Source: Lysobacter_K koreensis (GTDB lineage: Bacteria; Pseudomonadota; Gammaproteobacteria; Xanthomonadales; Xanthomonadaceae). Taken from it: a DNA stretch of 64,000 bases. The position numbers and the translations under genes are program-made. Within the stretch, counting starts at the first letter, position 1, and each line of letters starts with the position of its first letter. The stretch is taken from assembly GCF_042677045.1 (NCBI RefSeq), contig NZ_JBHTIH010000003.1, forward strand, positions 1 through 64,000. Reading direction: 5' to 3'. The notes under the pieces were generated by a model. It searched no databases, was not told the DNA's origin, and saw only the letters and a list, made by a program, of their open reading frames with translations. Below, one piece after another: positions 7,490 to 14,385 of this stretch.

Positions 7490-7941
7490 TTCAGCTCCTC
7501 CCGCGCGGCCGCATTGGCGGCGTCGTCGCTGTGCTCGATGTGCAACTTGCCGGCGGCGTCGCGGCGCACGGACACCGTGCTCATCTGGTCTTCCGGCAGC
7601 TTCACCGAGACGCCGCCGTGGCCGTGCTGGCGCACGGTCGCGCGTGCGGCGGCCTCGTCGTCGGGCGCGTTGAACGTCCGCGCCATGCCTGGCGCGAACG
7701 TCGGCGCGCGGCCCTGGGTCAGCATCTGGTCGAGTTGCGCGCTTTCCTCGACGCTCAGCGGGCGCAGCCGGCCGGTCTTGGCATCGATGCCGACCTTGAT
7801 GCCGCCAAAGGTGGTTTCAGCAGTGGTGGCTTGCGCCGCCGCTGCCGGCTGGGGCGAGGTTTTCGGCTCGACGGCGTGGGCGTTCATGCACGCGCCCAGG
7901 GCCAAGCCCGACAACAACACGCAGGTACCTGTCCGATTCAT
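7486..7941 (-). CDS. Small secreted protein coupled to the metalloprotease
   Basis: 151 residues, no family recognised. A signal peptide covers about 1-23 (LSGLALGACMNAHA), with likely cleavage after AHA; a Cys in LGAC makes a lipoprotein reading possible but the -2 Gly is unusual. The mature part is Ala-rich, then contains GGIKVGIDAKTGRLRPLSVEES and ends in a charged VSVRRDAAGKLHIEHSDD segment. The stop overlaps the protease start in an ATGA, so the two are co-translated. Position and size suggest a partner of the protease, for instance a folding factor, inhibitor or surface anchor, but this is inference only. Confidence 0.75.
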   Translation of the reverse strand: MNRTGTCVLLSGLALGACMNAHAVEPKTSPQPAAAAQATTAETTFGGIKVGIDAKTGRLRPLSVEESAQLDQMLTQGRAPTFAPGMARTFNAPDDEAAARATVRQHGHGGVSVKLPEDQMSTVSVRRDAAGKLHIEHSDDAANAAAREELK

Positions 7942-8159
7942 GGAGTTGGCTCCGGATCACAGTGAGGAACGCCCCCCAACGATGTCGCTGCATCGTGCTG
8001 TGTCGACCCGCGGGGGTGCCGTTGTTGGGCCCCCCCAAGCCCGCATCGAGTCTGCGCCCGATTCCGCCGCCAAAACACCCGCGCGCGGCCCTGAACAGGG
8101 CGCGCGCACGCATGAAATTCTGAACCGGTTAGCTCACCTGCCGCCCGATCGTCTCGCCG

Positions 8160-8408
8160 TCAGATCACCCCGCCGCCCAGGCTCAGGCGGGCGATGCCGA
8201 CCACGATCACGATGCAGTTGAGGATCAGGCCGGCCTTGGCGCGGCCGCGGTTCTCGCTGCGCGTGATCGCGATGCCGATCGCGCCGATCACCGCGCCGAT
8301 CGCCGCGAACGGGATCAGGAACCAGTTGCCCCAGCCGAGCAGCGGGATCAGCGCGACCACCATCCACAGCATCGCGGCGATGCCCCACAACAAGCTGATC
8401 AGTCCCAT
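8160..8408 (-). CDS. Small two-helix inner membrane protein
   Basis: 82 residues from ATG 8408, chosen over an in-frame ATG at 8444 because GGAGA lies just upstream of 8408. The protein starts GLISLLWGIAAMLWMVVALIPL, continues with a GWGNWFLIPFAAIGAVIGAIGIAI helix, then a short basic loop (RSENRGRAKAG) and a final hydrophobic helix LILNCIVIVVGIARLSLGGG. The pattern resembles small DUF4190-like membrane proteins. No catalytic residues. It stands alone between the protease operon and the aryl polyene cluster; a stem-forming GC stretch near 8083-8112 may lie in its 3' region. Confidence 0.7.
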   Translation of the reverse strand: MGLISLLWGIAAMLWMVVALIPLLGWGNWFLIPFAAIGAVIGAIGIAITRSENRGRAKAGLILNCIVIVVGIARLSLGGGVI

Positions 8409-8493
8409 CGAAAGTCTCCGTGTCCGGTGGCAGATGCCGGCCATGGTGGCACGCGCCGGTGTCGCGCGACGATCGCCGGCGCGGCCATGGAGC

Positions 8494-9537
8494 TCAGGCG
8501 TGGCTGCCGTCGATCTCGACCCGCAGTTCGCGCCGGCACACGTTCGCGTGCAGCACGATGCGCGGCACGTCCGCGCCCAGGCGCGCGTCGAGCAAGGCCG
8601 CGACCGCGGCGAGTTCGTCGTGGTCGCGCACGTAGACCTTGAGCCGGGTGCCCGGGCCGAAGCGCGCCGGCAGCGACGGCCGCTGCAGGCGTGCCGCCGC
8701 GATCAGGCTGTCGAAGTTGGCCAGGGTCTCGTCGACCTGGGTGGCGACGCAGTCGGCGTGGCGCGACTCGTGGCCGACGATCGCGGCGGTGCCCGACAGC
8801 AGCAGCGGCATCGGCTCGGGCGGCAGCAGCGCGCGCGCGAAGCTCGGCGGCTGCGGGCCGTACACGCGCGGGTAGCGGTAGGCACTGAGCTGGCGCGGGT
8901 TTTCCAGCGGCGTGCCGGGCGTGCGCGAGGCCAGCCAGTAGACCTGCAGGCTGCCCGCTTGCGACGCGTCGGCGCTGTCGCGCGCCGGGGTGTCGGTGGG
9001 ACGGCCGATCGCGGTGGCCGCGGGCAGGGTGCCGGCGGGGACATCGCCGAGGCCGCGCGCGCGGCCGACGCAGAAGCGCTTGTAACGCTCGGCGTCGCCG
9101 TCGCCGTCGGTGATCGCGTCGAAGTAGTTCCAGATCCGCAGCAGGTGCGGGTAGCCGCGCGCCGCGGTGAACGCGAGCAGGCGCCGGTAGGCCGCCTCGC
9201 CGATCCCGTCGATGCCGTCGCCGTCGGCTTCGTCGAGCTGCAGCGCGCCGAACTGCAGCGCGCCGTCCTCGGCCCAGGCGATGCCGTGCTCGCGGCCGCG
9301 CGCGACCGGGGCGCCACCGCGCCAGACCTCCAGCGGCGCGGCGCCGCCGTGCGGCTCCAGCGCGACGCGCAGGTAGCGCGGGTCGTCGGCGCGTGGCGCC
9401 GCGTGGCCGAAGCCGAACACCGCCAGCGTGTCGGGCGCGGCCAGCAGCGCGTCCAGGGTTTCGTCGCTGTAGTCGACCTGCAGCCGGGCGTGGGGCCCGG
9501 ACGCGGGGATGGCGTCGCTCATCGGCAGCGCGCTCAT
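8494..9537 (-). CDS. xanB2: XanB2-like chorismatase (3-/4-hydroxybenzoate synthase)
   Basis: 347 residues. Family members (FkbO/Hyg5/XanB2) split chorismate and lose pyruvate; XanB2 of Xanthomonas makes 3- and 4-hydroxybenzoate, the xanthomonadin starter and ubiquinone precursors. The C-terminal third has the RidA-like fold signature of the family, ending RLKVYVRDHDEL...CRRELRVEIDG, where the Glu of VEIDG and the preceding Arg correspond to conserved active-site residues. Other family blocks visible are LRIWNYFDAITDGDGDAERYKRFCVGRARGL and RQLSAYRYPRVYGPQPPSFARA. ATG 9537 overlaps the halogenase stop by four bases, so the two are co-expressed. Its place at the end of the aryl polyene cluster supports starter-unit supply. 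Confidence 0.9.
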   Translation of the reverse strand: MSALPMSDAIPASGPHARLQVDYSDETLDALLAAPDTLAVFGFGHAAPRADDPRYLRVALEPHGGAAPLEVWRGGAPVARGREHGIAWAEDGALQFGALQLDEADGDGIDGIGEAAYRRLLAFTAARGYPHLLRIWNYFDAITDGDGDAERYKRFCVGRARGLGDVPAGTLPAATAIGRPTDTPARDSADASQAGSLQVYWLASRTPGTPLENPRQLSAYRYPRVYGPQPPSFARALLPPEPMPLLLSGTAAIVGHESRHADCVATQVDETLANFDSLIAAARLQRPSLPARFGPGTRLKVYVRDHDELAAVAALLDARLGADVPRIVLHANVCRRELRVEIDGSHA

Positions 9538-10985
9538 GGCTGGCCAGGTTGCAGGGTGTCGCGGTCGCCGCCGAGGCCGACATCGACCCCGACCTGGCGG
9601 CGTCGGTGCAGCCAGCCGCGCAGCGCGGTCGGTGCCATGCGCAGCGCGGTCACCGTGTAGATCAGCCGGAACAGGCGCAGCCGGCGCAGCACCGCGCGGT
9701 TGTCGAACACGTCGCCGGCGAGCATCGAGATCACGGCCTGCTCGACCTGCCAGTCGTTGCGCGGGCTGTTGAACAGCTGGCGCATCACCGGCGTGTTGAA
9801 GCGGTAGATGAACCACTGGAAATGCTTGAGGCCGCGCTTGAGCCGGCGCTCCATAGCGCGCTGCAGCGGCGCCTCGCGCGCGCCGTCGCGCAGCGCGCCG
9901 TCGACGACCTGCGCGGCCTGCTCGGCGCTGTTCATGCCCAGGTACACGCCCGAGGAAAACACCGGGTCGACGAACGCGTACGCATCGCCGACCAGCACCC
10001 AGCCCGGGCCGGTCATGCGCGTGCAGGTGTAGGAGTAGTTGCCGGTGACGTGCACCGGCGCGACGCGCTGGGCGCCGGCCATGCGCGCGCGCACGGCGGG
10101 CTCGGATTCGAGCGACTGCATCAGGAACGCTTCGGTTTCGCCGCGGCGCTGCTTGAGGTACTCGGGGAAGCACACCGCGCCGACGCTCATCACGCCGTCG
10201 CGCAGCGGGATCAGCCACATCCAGCCGTGGTCGAAGCGCTGCACGGTGATGTTGCCTTCGTCCTCGCCGTCGCGGCGCTGCACGCCGCTGAAGTGGCTGA
10301 AGATCGCCGCCGACTGGTGGCGCGCGTTCTTGCGCTTGAGCTTGAGCTGGCTGCCGAAAAACGCATCGCGGCCGCTGGCATCGACCACGTAGCGCGGCGT
10401 CACCTGCAACGTGCCGCCGTCGGCGCTGCGCGCATGCACGCGTTGCGGGCGGCCGTCGGCGCCGAACTCGACGCGCTCGACCTTGGTGTTCTCGCGCGCA
10501 TCGACGCCGTTGGCCTGGGCGTGGCGGAACAGCAGCTGGTCGAATTCCTCGCGCTTGACCTGGTAGGCGTAACCGAACTGCGGGTTGAGCGCGCGCTCGA
10601 AGCGGAAGGTGTTGTAGTCGCGGCCATCGGCATTGGTGCCGCTGCCGGTGATCGGGAACTCGGCACCGGGCTTGAACATGCCGATCGCCTTGACCTGCTC
10701 GAGCACGCCCAGCCGCTCCAGGATCGGCAGGTTCATCGGCAGCAGCGATTCGCCGATGTGGAAGCGTGGGTGCGCGGCCTTTTCCAGCACGGTCACGCGC
10801 CAGCCGCGGCGCGCGAGCAGGGTCGCCGCGGTGGTCCCGGCCGGGCCGCCGCCGATCACCAGCACGTCGGTGTCGAGCACTTCGGGCGGCGTCGCGGTGG
10901 TTGCCTGAACAGGGAAGGCGGATGCGTCGGCGGGGCGGGCAGCGGGCGCCGGCGCGGTGCCGGGCGTGTCGATCGATTGGCTCAT
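9534..10985 (-). CDS. Flavin-dependent halogenase-like oxidoreductase of the pigment cluster
   Basis: 483 residues from ATG 10985. An N-terminal extension of about 35 Ala/Pro-rich residues precedes the FAD site VLVIGGGPAGTTAATLLARRG. A FHIGESLLP block and the halogenase hallmark WxWxIP (in HGWMWLIPL) follow, then GDAYAFVDPVFSSGVYL for FAD. Xanthomonadins are brominated aryl polyenes, so halogenation of the aryl or polyene unit is the obvious candidate role; relatives with this HIGESLLP form can also be dehydrogenase-like. It is the first gene of the left-running arm, overlapping xanB2 by four bases, and is divergent from the ACP gene across about 120 bases that must hold both promoters. Confidence 0.85.
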   Translation of the reverse strand: MSQSIDTPGTAPAPAARPADASAFPVQATTATPPEVLDTDVLVIGGGPAGTTAATLLARRGWRVTVLEKAAHPRFHIGESLLPMNLPILERLGVLEQVKAIGMFKPGAEFPITGSGTNADGRDYNTFRFERALNPQFGYAYQVKREEFDQLLFRHAQANGVDARENTKVERVEFGADGRPQRVHARSADGGTLQVTPRYVVDASGRDAFFGSQLKLKRKNARHQSAAIFSHFSGVQRRDGEDEGNITVQRFDHGWMWLIPLRDGVMSVGAVCFPEYLKQRRGETEAFLMQSLESEPAVRARMAGAQRVAPVHVTGNYSYTCTRMTGPGWVLVGDAYAFVDPVFSSGVYLGMNSAEQAAQVVDGALRDGAREAPLQRAMERRLKRGLKHFQWFIYRFNTPVMRQLFNSPRNDWQVEQAVISMLAGDVFDNRAVLRRLRLFRLIYTVTALRMAPTALRGWLHRRRQVGVDVGLGGDRDTLQPGQP

Positions 10986-11106
10986 CCACAAATCATAGCC
11001 CGGCGTCCGCGCCCCCCGCCGGACGCCGCCGCGGCGCGCCGCGGTTGCGCAGGCGCGCGCGATGCCGGATCGTGGCGCCCTCTTTCGCACGATCTGGAAC
11101 CGCTGG

Positions 11107-11388
11107 ATGTCATCGCCCATGCCCGAACAAACCCCCGCCGAACTCGCGCTCGCCCAGCTGCTGGTCGAGAGCTTGAACCTGGAGGGCGTGGCGCCCGGCG
11201 AGATCGACCCGGACGCGCCGCTGTTCGGCGCCGGCCTGGGGCTGGACTCGATCGACGCGCTCGAGCTGGCGCTGGCGATCAGCAAGCAGTACGGCTTCCA
11301 GCTGCGTTCGGACAGCGACGAGAACCGGCGCATCTTCGCCTCGTTGCGCGCGCTGTCGGCGCATATCGAACAGCACAAGACCGCGTGA
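11107..11388 (+). CDS. Acyl carrier protein of aryl polyene synthesis
   Basis: About 93 residues with the phosphopantetheine attachment motif GLGLDSIDALELALAI, where the Ser of DSID is modified. It carries the growing aryl polyene chain for the KS, KR and dehydratases encoded nearby. The start is uncertain: in-frame ATGs at 11062, 11107 and 11119 all lack a clear Shine-Dalgarno; 11107 gives a normal ACP length. It heads the right-running block and probably its transcript. Only one ACP gene is seen in the window, whereas many aryl polyene clusters carry two. It corresponds in position to the xanC ACP described in Xanthomonas, which I do not assign formally. Confidence 0.88.
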   Translation: MSSPMPEQTPAELALAQLLVESLNLEGVAPGEIDPDAPLFGAGLGLDSIDALELALAISKQYGFQLRSDSDENRRIFASLRALSAHIEQHKTA

Positions 11389-11416
11389 CCCGCCGCCGCG
11401 GCCCGGGCCTGCGGGC

Positions 11417-12118
11417 GTGAATCCCGCACCCGCGCGGCTGATGGCGGTCCGGATCGCGTTGGCGGTCGCCTACCCGCTGCTCGCGCATTGGGCCAGCCAT
11501 CGCGGCGGCGCGCCGGTGGCGGCGCTGGCGTTGTTGGACCTGGCCTTGATCGTGCTGCTGCAGCCGCTTGCGCAGCGGCGCGGCTGGGCCTGGGCGCTGC
11601 TGGTGGCGGTCGGGCTGGCGCTGTGGCCGCTGGCGGCGACGCGGGTCCCGTTGCTGCTGTTGCTGGCGCCGCCGCCGCTGTTCACCGGCCTGCTGGCGTG
11701 GTGGTTCGGGCGCAGCCTGCGCGCGCCGCGCGAGCCGGTGATCACCCGCATTGTCGCCGCGCTCGAACGCGGCACGCCGGCGCAGCTGGCGCCGGAGCTG
11801 TACCGCTACACGCGCCGCCTGACCGGGGCCTGGGCCGCGCTGCTCGCGGGGCTGGCGCTGGCCAACACGGTGCTGGCGCTGGTCGCGGTGCCCGACGGCG
11901 TGCTCGCCCAGCTCGGCCACGCGCCCGTGCTGGCGGTGTCGCAGAGCACCTGGTCGTGGTTCGCCAACCTGCTCGACTACGGCATCGTCGCCGGCTTCTT
12001 CGTCGCCGAGTACCTGCTGCGCCAGCTGTGGTTCCCGAACCGCTACCGCAGCTTCCTCGACTTCCTGCAGCGCATGGGCGCGCTCGGTCCGGGGTTCTGG
12101 CGCCAGCTGTTCGACTGA
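11417..12118 (+). CDS. Aryl polyene cluster integral membrane protein (COG4648-like)
   Basis: 233 residues with about six hydrophobic segments: IALAVAYPLLAHWASH, VAALALLDLALIVLLQPL, WALLVAVGLALWPLA, TRVPLLLLLAPPPLFTGLLAWWF, then after a cytoplasmic loop (RSLRAPREPVITRIVAALERG) WAALLAGLALANTVLALVAV and DYGIVAGFFVAEYLL. The tail ends YRSFLDFLQRMGALGPGFWRQLFD. Proteins of this type are a constant, uncharacterised member of aryl polyene clusters, sometimes mis-annotated as ketosynthase. They may serve pigment assembly at the membrane. GTG at 11417 gives the longest form; ATG 11441 is the alternative. It lies 28 bases after the ACP gene in the same direction. Confidence 0.8.
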   Translation: MNPAPARLMAVRIALAVAYPLLAHWASHRGGAPVAALALLDLALIVLLQPLAQRRGWAWALLVAVGLALWPLAATRVPLLLLLAPPPLFTGLLAWWFGRSLRAPREPVITRIVAALERGTPAQLAPELYRYTRRLTGAWAALLAGLALANTVLALVAVPDGVLAQLGHAPVLAVSQSTWSWFANLLDYGIVAGFFVAEYLLRQLWFPNRYRSFLDFLQRMGALGPGFWRQLFD

Positions 12119-12194
12119 GGCGCGGGCGGCGCGCAAGCCGCCATGCCCGCACTGCCTTATCCTGTGCCCCCGTGCCGTCGCAGTTCCCGCGCCC

Positions 12195-12497
12195 ATGCGT
12201 TTCAGCATTGCCCCCGACCACCCCTGCCTGCCCGGGCATTTCCCGGGGCGCCCGCTGGTGCCCGGGGTGGTGCTGCTCGAGCAGGTGCTGGAGGCGATCG
12301 AGGCCGGGCACGGCCCGCTGGGCGCGCTGCGGCTGCCGCAGGTGAAGTTCCTGCAGCCGCTGCTGCCGGGCGAGCCGGCGCGGGTCGAGCTGCGGCCGTT
12401 GGCCACGCCCGGCGCCGCGCCGCGCTGGCGCTTCCAGGTGCTGCGCGACGACACCCTGCTGGCCAGCGGCGAAGTCGTCGCCGGAGACCCGGCTTGA
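12195..12497 (+). CDS. Hotdog-fold 3-hydroxyacyl-ACP dehydratase-like protein (ApeI/FabZ-like)
   Basis: 100 residues. The motif CLPGHFPGRPLVPGVVLLEQVLEAI is the FabZ/FabA active-site His-Phe-Pro-Gly block with the following helix; the rest (KFLQPLLPGEPARVEL...LLASGEV) matches a single hotdog fold. It would dehydrate 3-hydroxyacyl-ACP to form the conjugated double bonds. It is smaller than FabZ, typical for cluster-specific forms. Its stop overlaps a TTG start of the acyltransferase gene (TTGA). Confidence 0.85.
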   Translation: MRFSIAPDHPCLPGHFPGRPLVPGVVLLEQVLEAIEAGHGPLGALRLPQVKFLQPLLPGEPARVELRPLATPGAAPRWRFQVLRDDTLLASGEVVAGDPA

Positions 12498-13561
12498 GCG
12501 CGACCTCCAATTCCCCGGCGCACGCCACGCCGGCGAACGCCGACTGGAAGCAGCGCCCCGAAGGCGGCGGCTGGTTCGCGATCTGGCTGATCCGCACGAT
12601 CGCCTGCCGCGGCGGCCGCGCGCTCGCGCGCGTGCTGCTGGTGCCGATCACCGCCTACTTCGTGCTGGTGCGCGGGCCCGAGCGCCGCGCCTCGCGCGAC
12701 TACCTCGCCCGCGTGCTCGGCCGCCCGCCGCGGCTGCTCGACGTCGCCCGCCACGTGCACACGTTCGCGGCGACCATCCTCGACCGCGTGTTCCTGCTCA
12801 GCGGCCAGCTGCACCGTTTCGACATCCGCATCGAGGGTCTCGACGCAATCCATACCCAGATCGACCGCGGCCAGGGCCTGCTGATGTTCGGCTCGCACCT
12901 GGGCAGCTTCGAGGTGATGCGCGTGCTCGCGCGCCAGCGGCCCGACATCCAGGTGCGGGTGGTGCTCGACAAGGCCCACAACCCGGCGATGACCCAGTTG
13001 CTCGACGCGCTCAACCCGGAGATCGCGCGCACCGTGATCGACGCCGGTCAGGACGGTCCGTCGATCGTGCTGGCGATCAAGCAGGCCACCGACGCCGGCG
13101 CGCTGGTCGCGCTGCTGGTCGACCGCGCGCGCCCCGGCGAGGCGTGGCTGCCGGCGCCGTTCCTCGGCCGCACCGCGCCGTTCCCGATCGCGCCGTGGCT
13201 GATCGCGGCCACGCTCAAGGTGCCGGTCGCGCTCGCGTTCGGCCTGTACCGCGGCGGCAACCGCTACCAGCTCGCGTTCGAGGTGTTCAGCGAGGGGCTA
13301 AGCATGGAGCGGCATAACCGCATGCAGGTGATCGCCGCGCTGGTGCAGCGCTACGCCGCGCGGTTGCAGCACCATGCACGCAGCGCGCCGTACAACTGGT
13401 TCAACTTCTACGACTTCTGGCATGCCGACGATGCAGCTCAACATGGAACGGATCGACCGCGGGCAATGGACCGACCGCGGGACCAGGAGCCAGCGCCCGA
13501 AGCTGGCGTGGCTGTGCGCGCTGGCCCTGGCCAGCGCGCCGCTGTGCGCCGCAGCCACTGA
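12494..13561 (+). CDS. LpxL-type lysophospholipid acyltransferase family protein, C-terminus extended
   Basis: 355 residues starting at TTG 12494, which overlaps the dehydratase stop and has GGAGA six bases upstream. It has the LPS/lysophospholipid acyltransferase layout: a hydrophobic N-terminus, GSHLGSFEVMRVLAR (an HxxxE/D-like catalytic block), a LLVDRARPGEAWLPAPFLGRTAPF block, and a family-typical end YNWFNFYDFW. In aryl polyene pathways such enzymes are thought to transfer the polyene to a lipid or sugar-lipid anchor at the inner membrane. The normal end lies near residue 317; about 40 further residues (AAQHGTDRPRA...VRRSH) are low-complexity and overlap the next gene by up to 131 bases, which suggests loss of the original stop. 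Confidence 0.85.
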   Translation: MSATSNSPAHATPANADWKQRPEGGGWFAIWLIRTIACRGGRALARVLLVPITAYFVLVRGPERRASRDYLARVLGRPPRLLDVARHVHTFAATILDRVFLLSGQLHRFDIRIEGLDAIHTQIDRGQGLLMFGSHLGSFEVMRVLARQRPDIQVRVVLDKAHNPAMTQLLDALNPEIARTVIDAGQDGPSIVLAIKQATDAGALVALLVDRARPGEAWLPAPFLGRTAPFPIAPWLIAATLKVPVALAFGLYRGGNRYQLAFEVFSEGLSMERHNRMQVIAALVQRYAARLQHHARSAPYNWFNFYDFWHADDAAQHGTDRPRAMDRPRDQEPAPEAGVAVRAGPGQRAAVRRSH

Positions 13562-14192
13562 GGCATCGCTGCTCAAGCCACTGCCGGCGCGCGCGCCGCA
13601 AACGGCCACGACCCGCGTCGACAGCGACTGGATCCTCGCGCGGCTCGCACGCCCGGCGCCGATGCGCACCGCGTTCGTCGAGCTGCGCGGCTCGGCGCTG
13701 CTGAAGGCGCCGCTGCGGATCGCCGGCGAGTACCAGCGGCCCAGCGCCGACACCCTGGTGCGCGAGGTGCGCAGCCCGTACGCCGAGACCACCACGATCC
13801 GCGCCGGCGAGGTGCGGATCGCGCGCGGCGACAAGGCACCGCGCACGTTCTCGTTGTCGCGCGCGCCGGAACTGGTCGGCCTGCAGGCGAGTTTCGGCGC
13901 GCTGCTGGCCGGTGACCGCGCGTTGCTCGAACAGCACTACCGCGTCGCCAGCCAGGGCACGCGCGCGGCGTGGACGCTGACCCTGACGCCCAGGCACGCC
14001 GCGCTCGCGGCCAAGGTGCAGGCGATCGCGCTGTACGGCCGCGGCGCCGAGCTGCGTTGCATCGAGACCCGGCCCGCCCGCGGTGACATCCAACGCACCT
14101 TGTTGGCAGGCGCCGCGCGCGCGGCCCAGGACATCAGTGCGGCCGGCGAACTGGTGACGCTGTGTCGCGGCGCCGGCGCCCCCGCTCGATGA
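13431..14192 (+). CDS. LolA-like outer membrane lipoprotein carrier domain protein
   Basis: 253 residues. After a charged start, LAWLCALALASAPLCAAATEA is a signal peptide; the mature part has the LolA-like one-sheet pattern (MRTAFVELRGSALLKAPLRIAGEYQRPSADTLVREVRSPYAETTTIRAGEVRIARG). It probably carries a lipidic aryl polyene intermediate across the periplasm, working with the MMPL exporter. The start is unclear: 13431 is used, 13422 and 13443 are possible, and none has a good ribosome site, so coupling to the overlapping acyltransferase frame may matter. The unusually long n-region before the signal helix fits a start that has moved into the upstream gene. Its stop overlaps the first mini-ORF (ATGA). 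Confidence 0.78.
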   Translation: MQLNMERIDRGQWTDRGTRSQRPKLAWLCALALASAPLCAAATEASLLKPLPARAPQTATTRVDSDWILARLARPAPMRTAFVELRGSALLKAPLRIAGEYQRPSADTLVREVRSPYAETTTIRAGEVRIARGDKAPRTFSLSRAPELVGLQASFGALLAGDRALLEQHYRVASQGTRAAWTLTLTPRHAALAAKVQAIALYGRGAELRCIETRPARGDIQRTLLAGAARAAQDISAAGELVTLCRGAGAPAR

Positions 14193-14287
14193 GCTCCGCC
14201 CGAAACCTCAACGCGCTGACCGCGAACCCTCATGCCGCGCGCGCGGCCGTCGTCAGTAAAGCGGCCACGGTCGTCATCGCGTCATGA
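14189..14287 (+). CDS. Mini-ORF 1 of a coupled tandem pair
   Basis: 32 codons, beginning MSSARNLNALTANPHAARAA and ending in KAATVVIAS. The ATG overlaps the LolA-like stop (ATGA at 14189-14192) and the stop overlaps the ATG of the second mini-ORF (ATGA at 14284-14287). It shares PHAARAA and the underlying 33-base direct repeat with mini-ORF 2. No signal peptide or domain. It may exist only to keep ribosomes running between the LolA-like and MMPL genes, or be a duplicated start region. Function unknown. Confidence 0.4.
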   Translation: MSSARNLNALTANPHAARAAVVSKAATVVIAS

Positions 14288-14351
14288 CGCCACCCGCCCC
14301 GGACATCAACTCGCCTGTCGCGAAACCTCATGCCGCGCGCGCGGCCGACGT
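14221..14351 (+). repeat. Near-perfect 33-bp direct repeat before the MMPL exporter gene
   Basis: Copies lie at 14221-14253 and 14319-14351, spaced 98 bases, differing at two positions (aaccct/aaacct and gtcgt/gacgt). The flanks also match: each copy is followed some 30 bases later by a CATGACGC start-codon context, at 14283 and 14381. This points to a tandem duplication of the translation start region of the exporter gene. Confidence 0.75.
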
Positions 14352-14385
14352 AAACAACACCGCCGTGGCCCCAACCCCGCCATGA
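14284..14385 (+). CDS. Mini-ORF 2 of a coupled tandem pair
   Basis: 33 codons, MTPPAPDINSPVAKPHAARAA and ending AVAPTPP. It starts in the stop of mini-ORF 1 and its stop overlaps the MMPL exporter start (ATGA at 14382-14385). With mini-ORF 1 it forms an unbroken chain of four-base overlaps linking LolA-like, two tiny frames and the exporter. Pro/Ala rich, no domain. Translation is plausible from position but not proven. Confidence 0.4.
   Translation: MTPPAPDINSPVAKPHAARAADVNNTAVAPTPP

Noticed and set aside
7486..7941. Lipoprotein reading of the small protease partner
   Set aside because: LGAC has Gly at -2, weak for a lipobox, and a good AxA cleavage site follows; kept as a minor alternative.
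5654..8221. Very long plus-strand open frame across the protease operon
   Set aside because: It is antisense to two genes with signal peptides, catalytic motif and terminator, and its translation is Arg/Val/Ala-rich without domain content.
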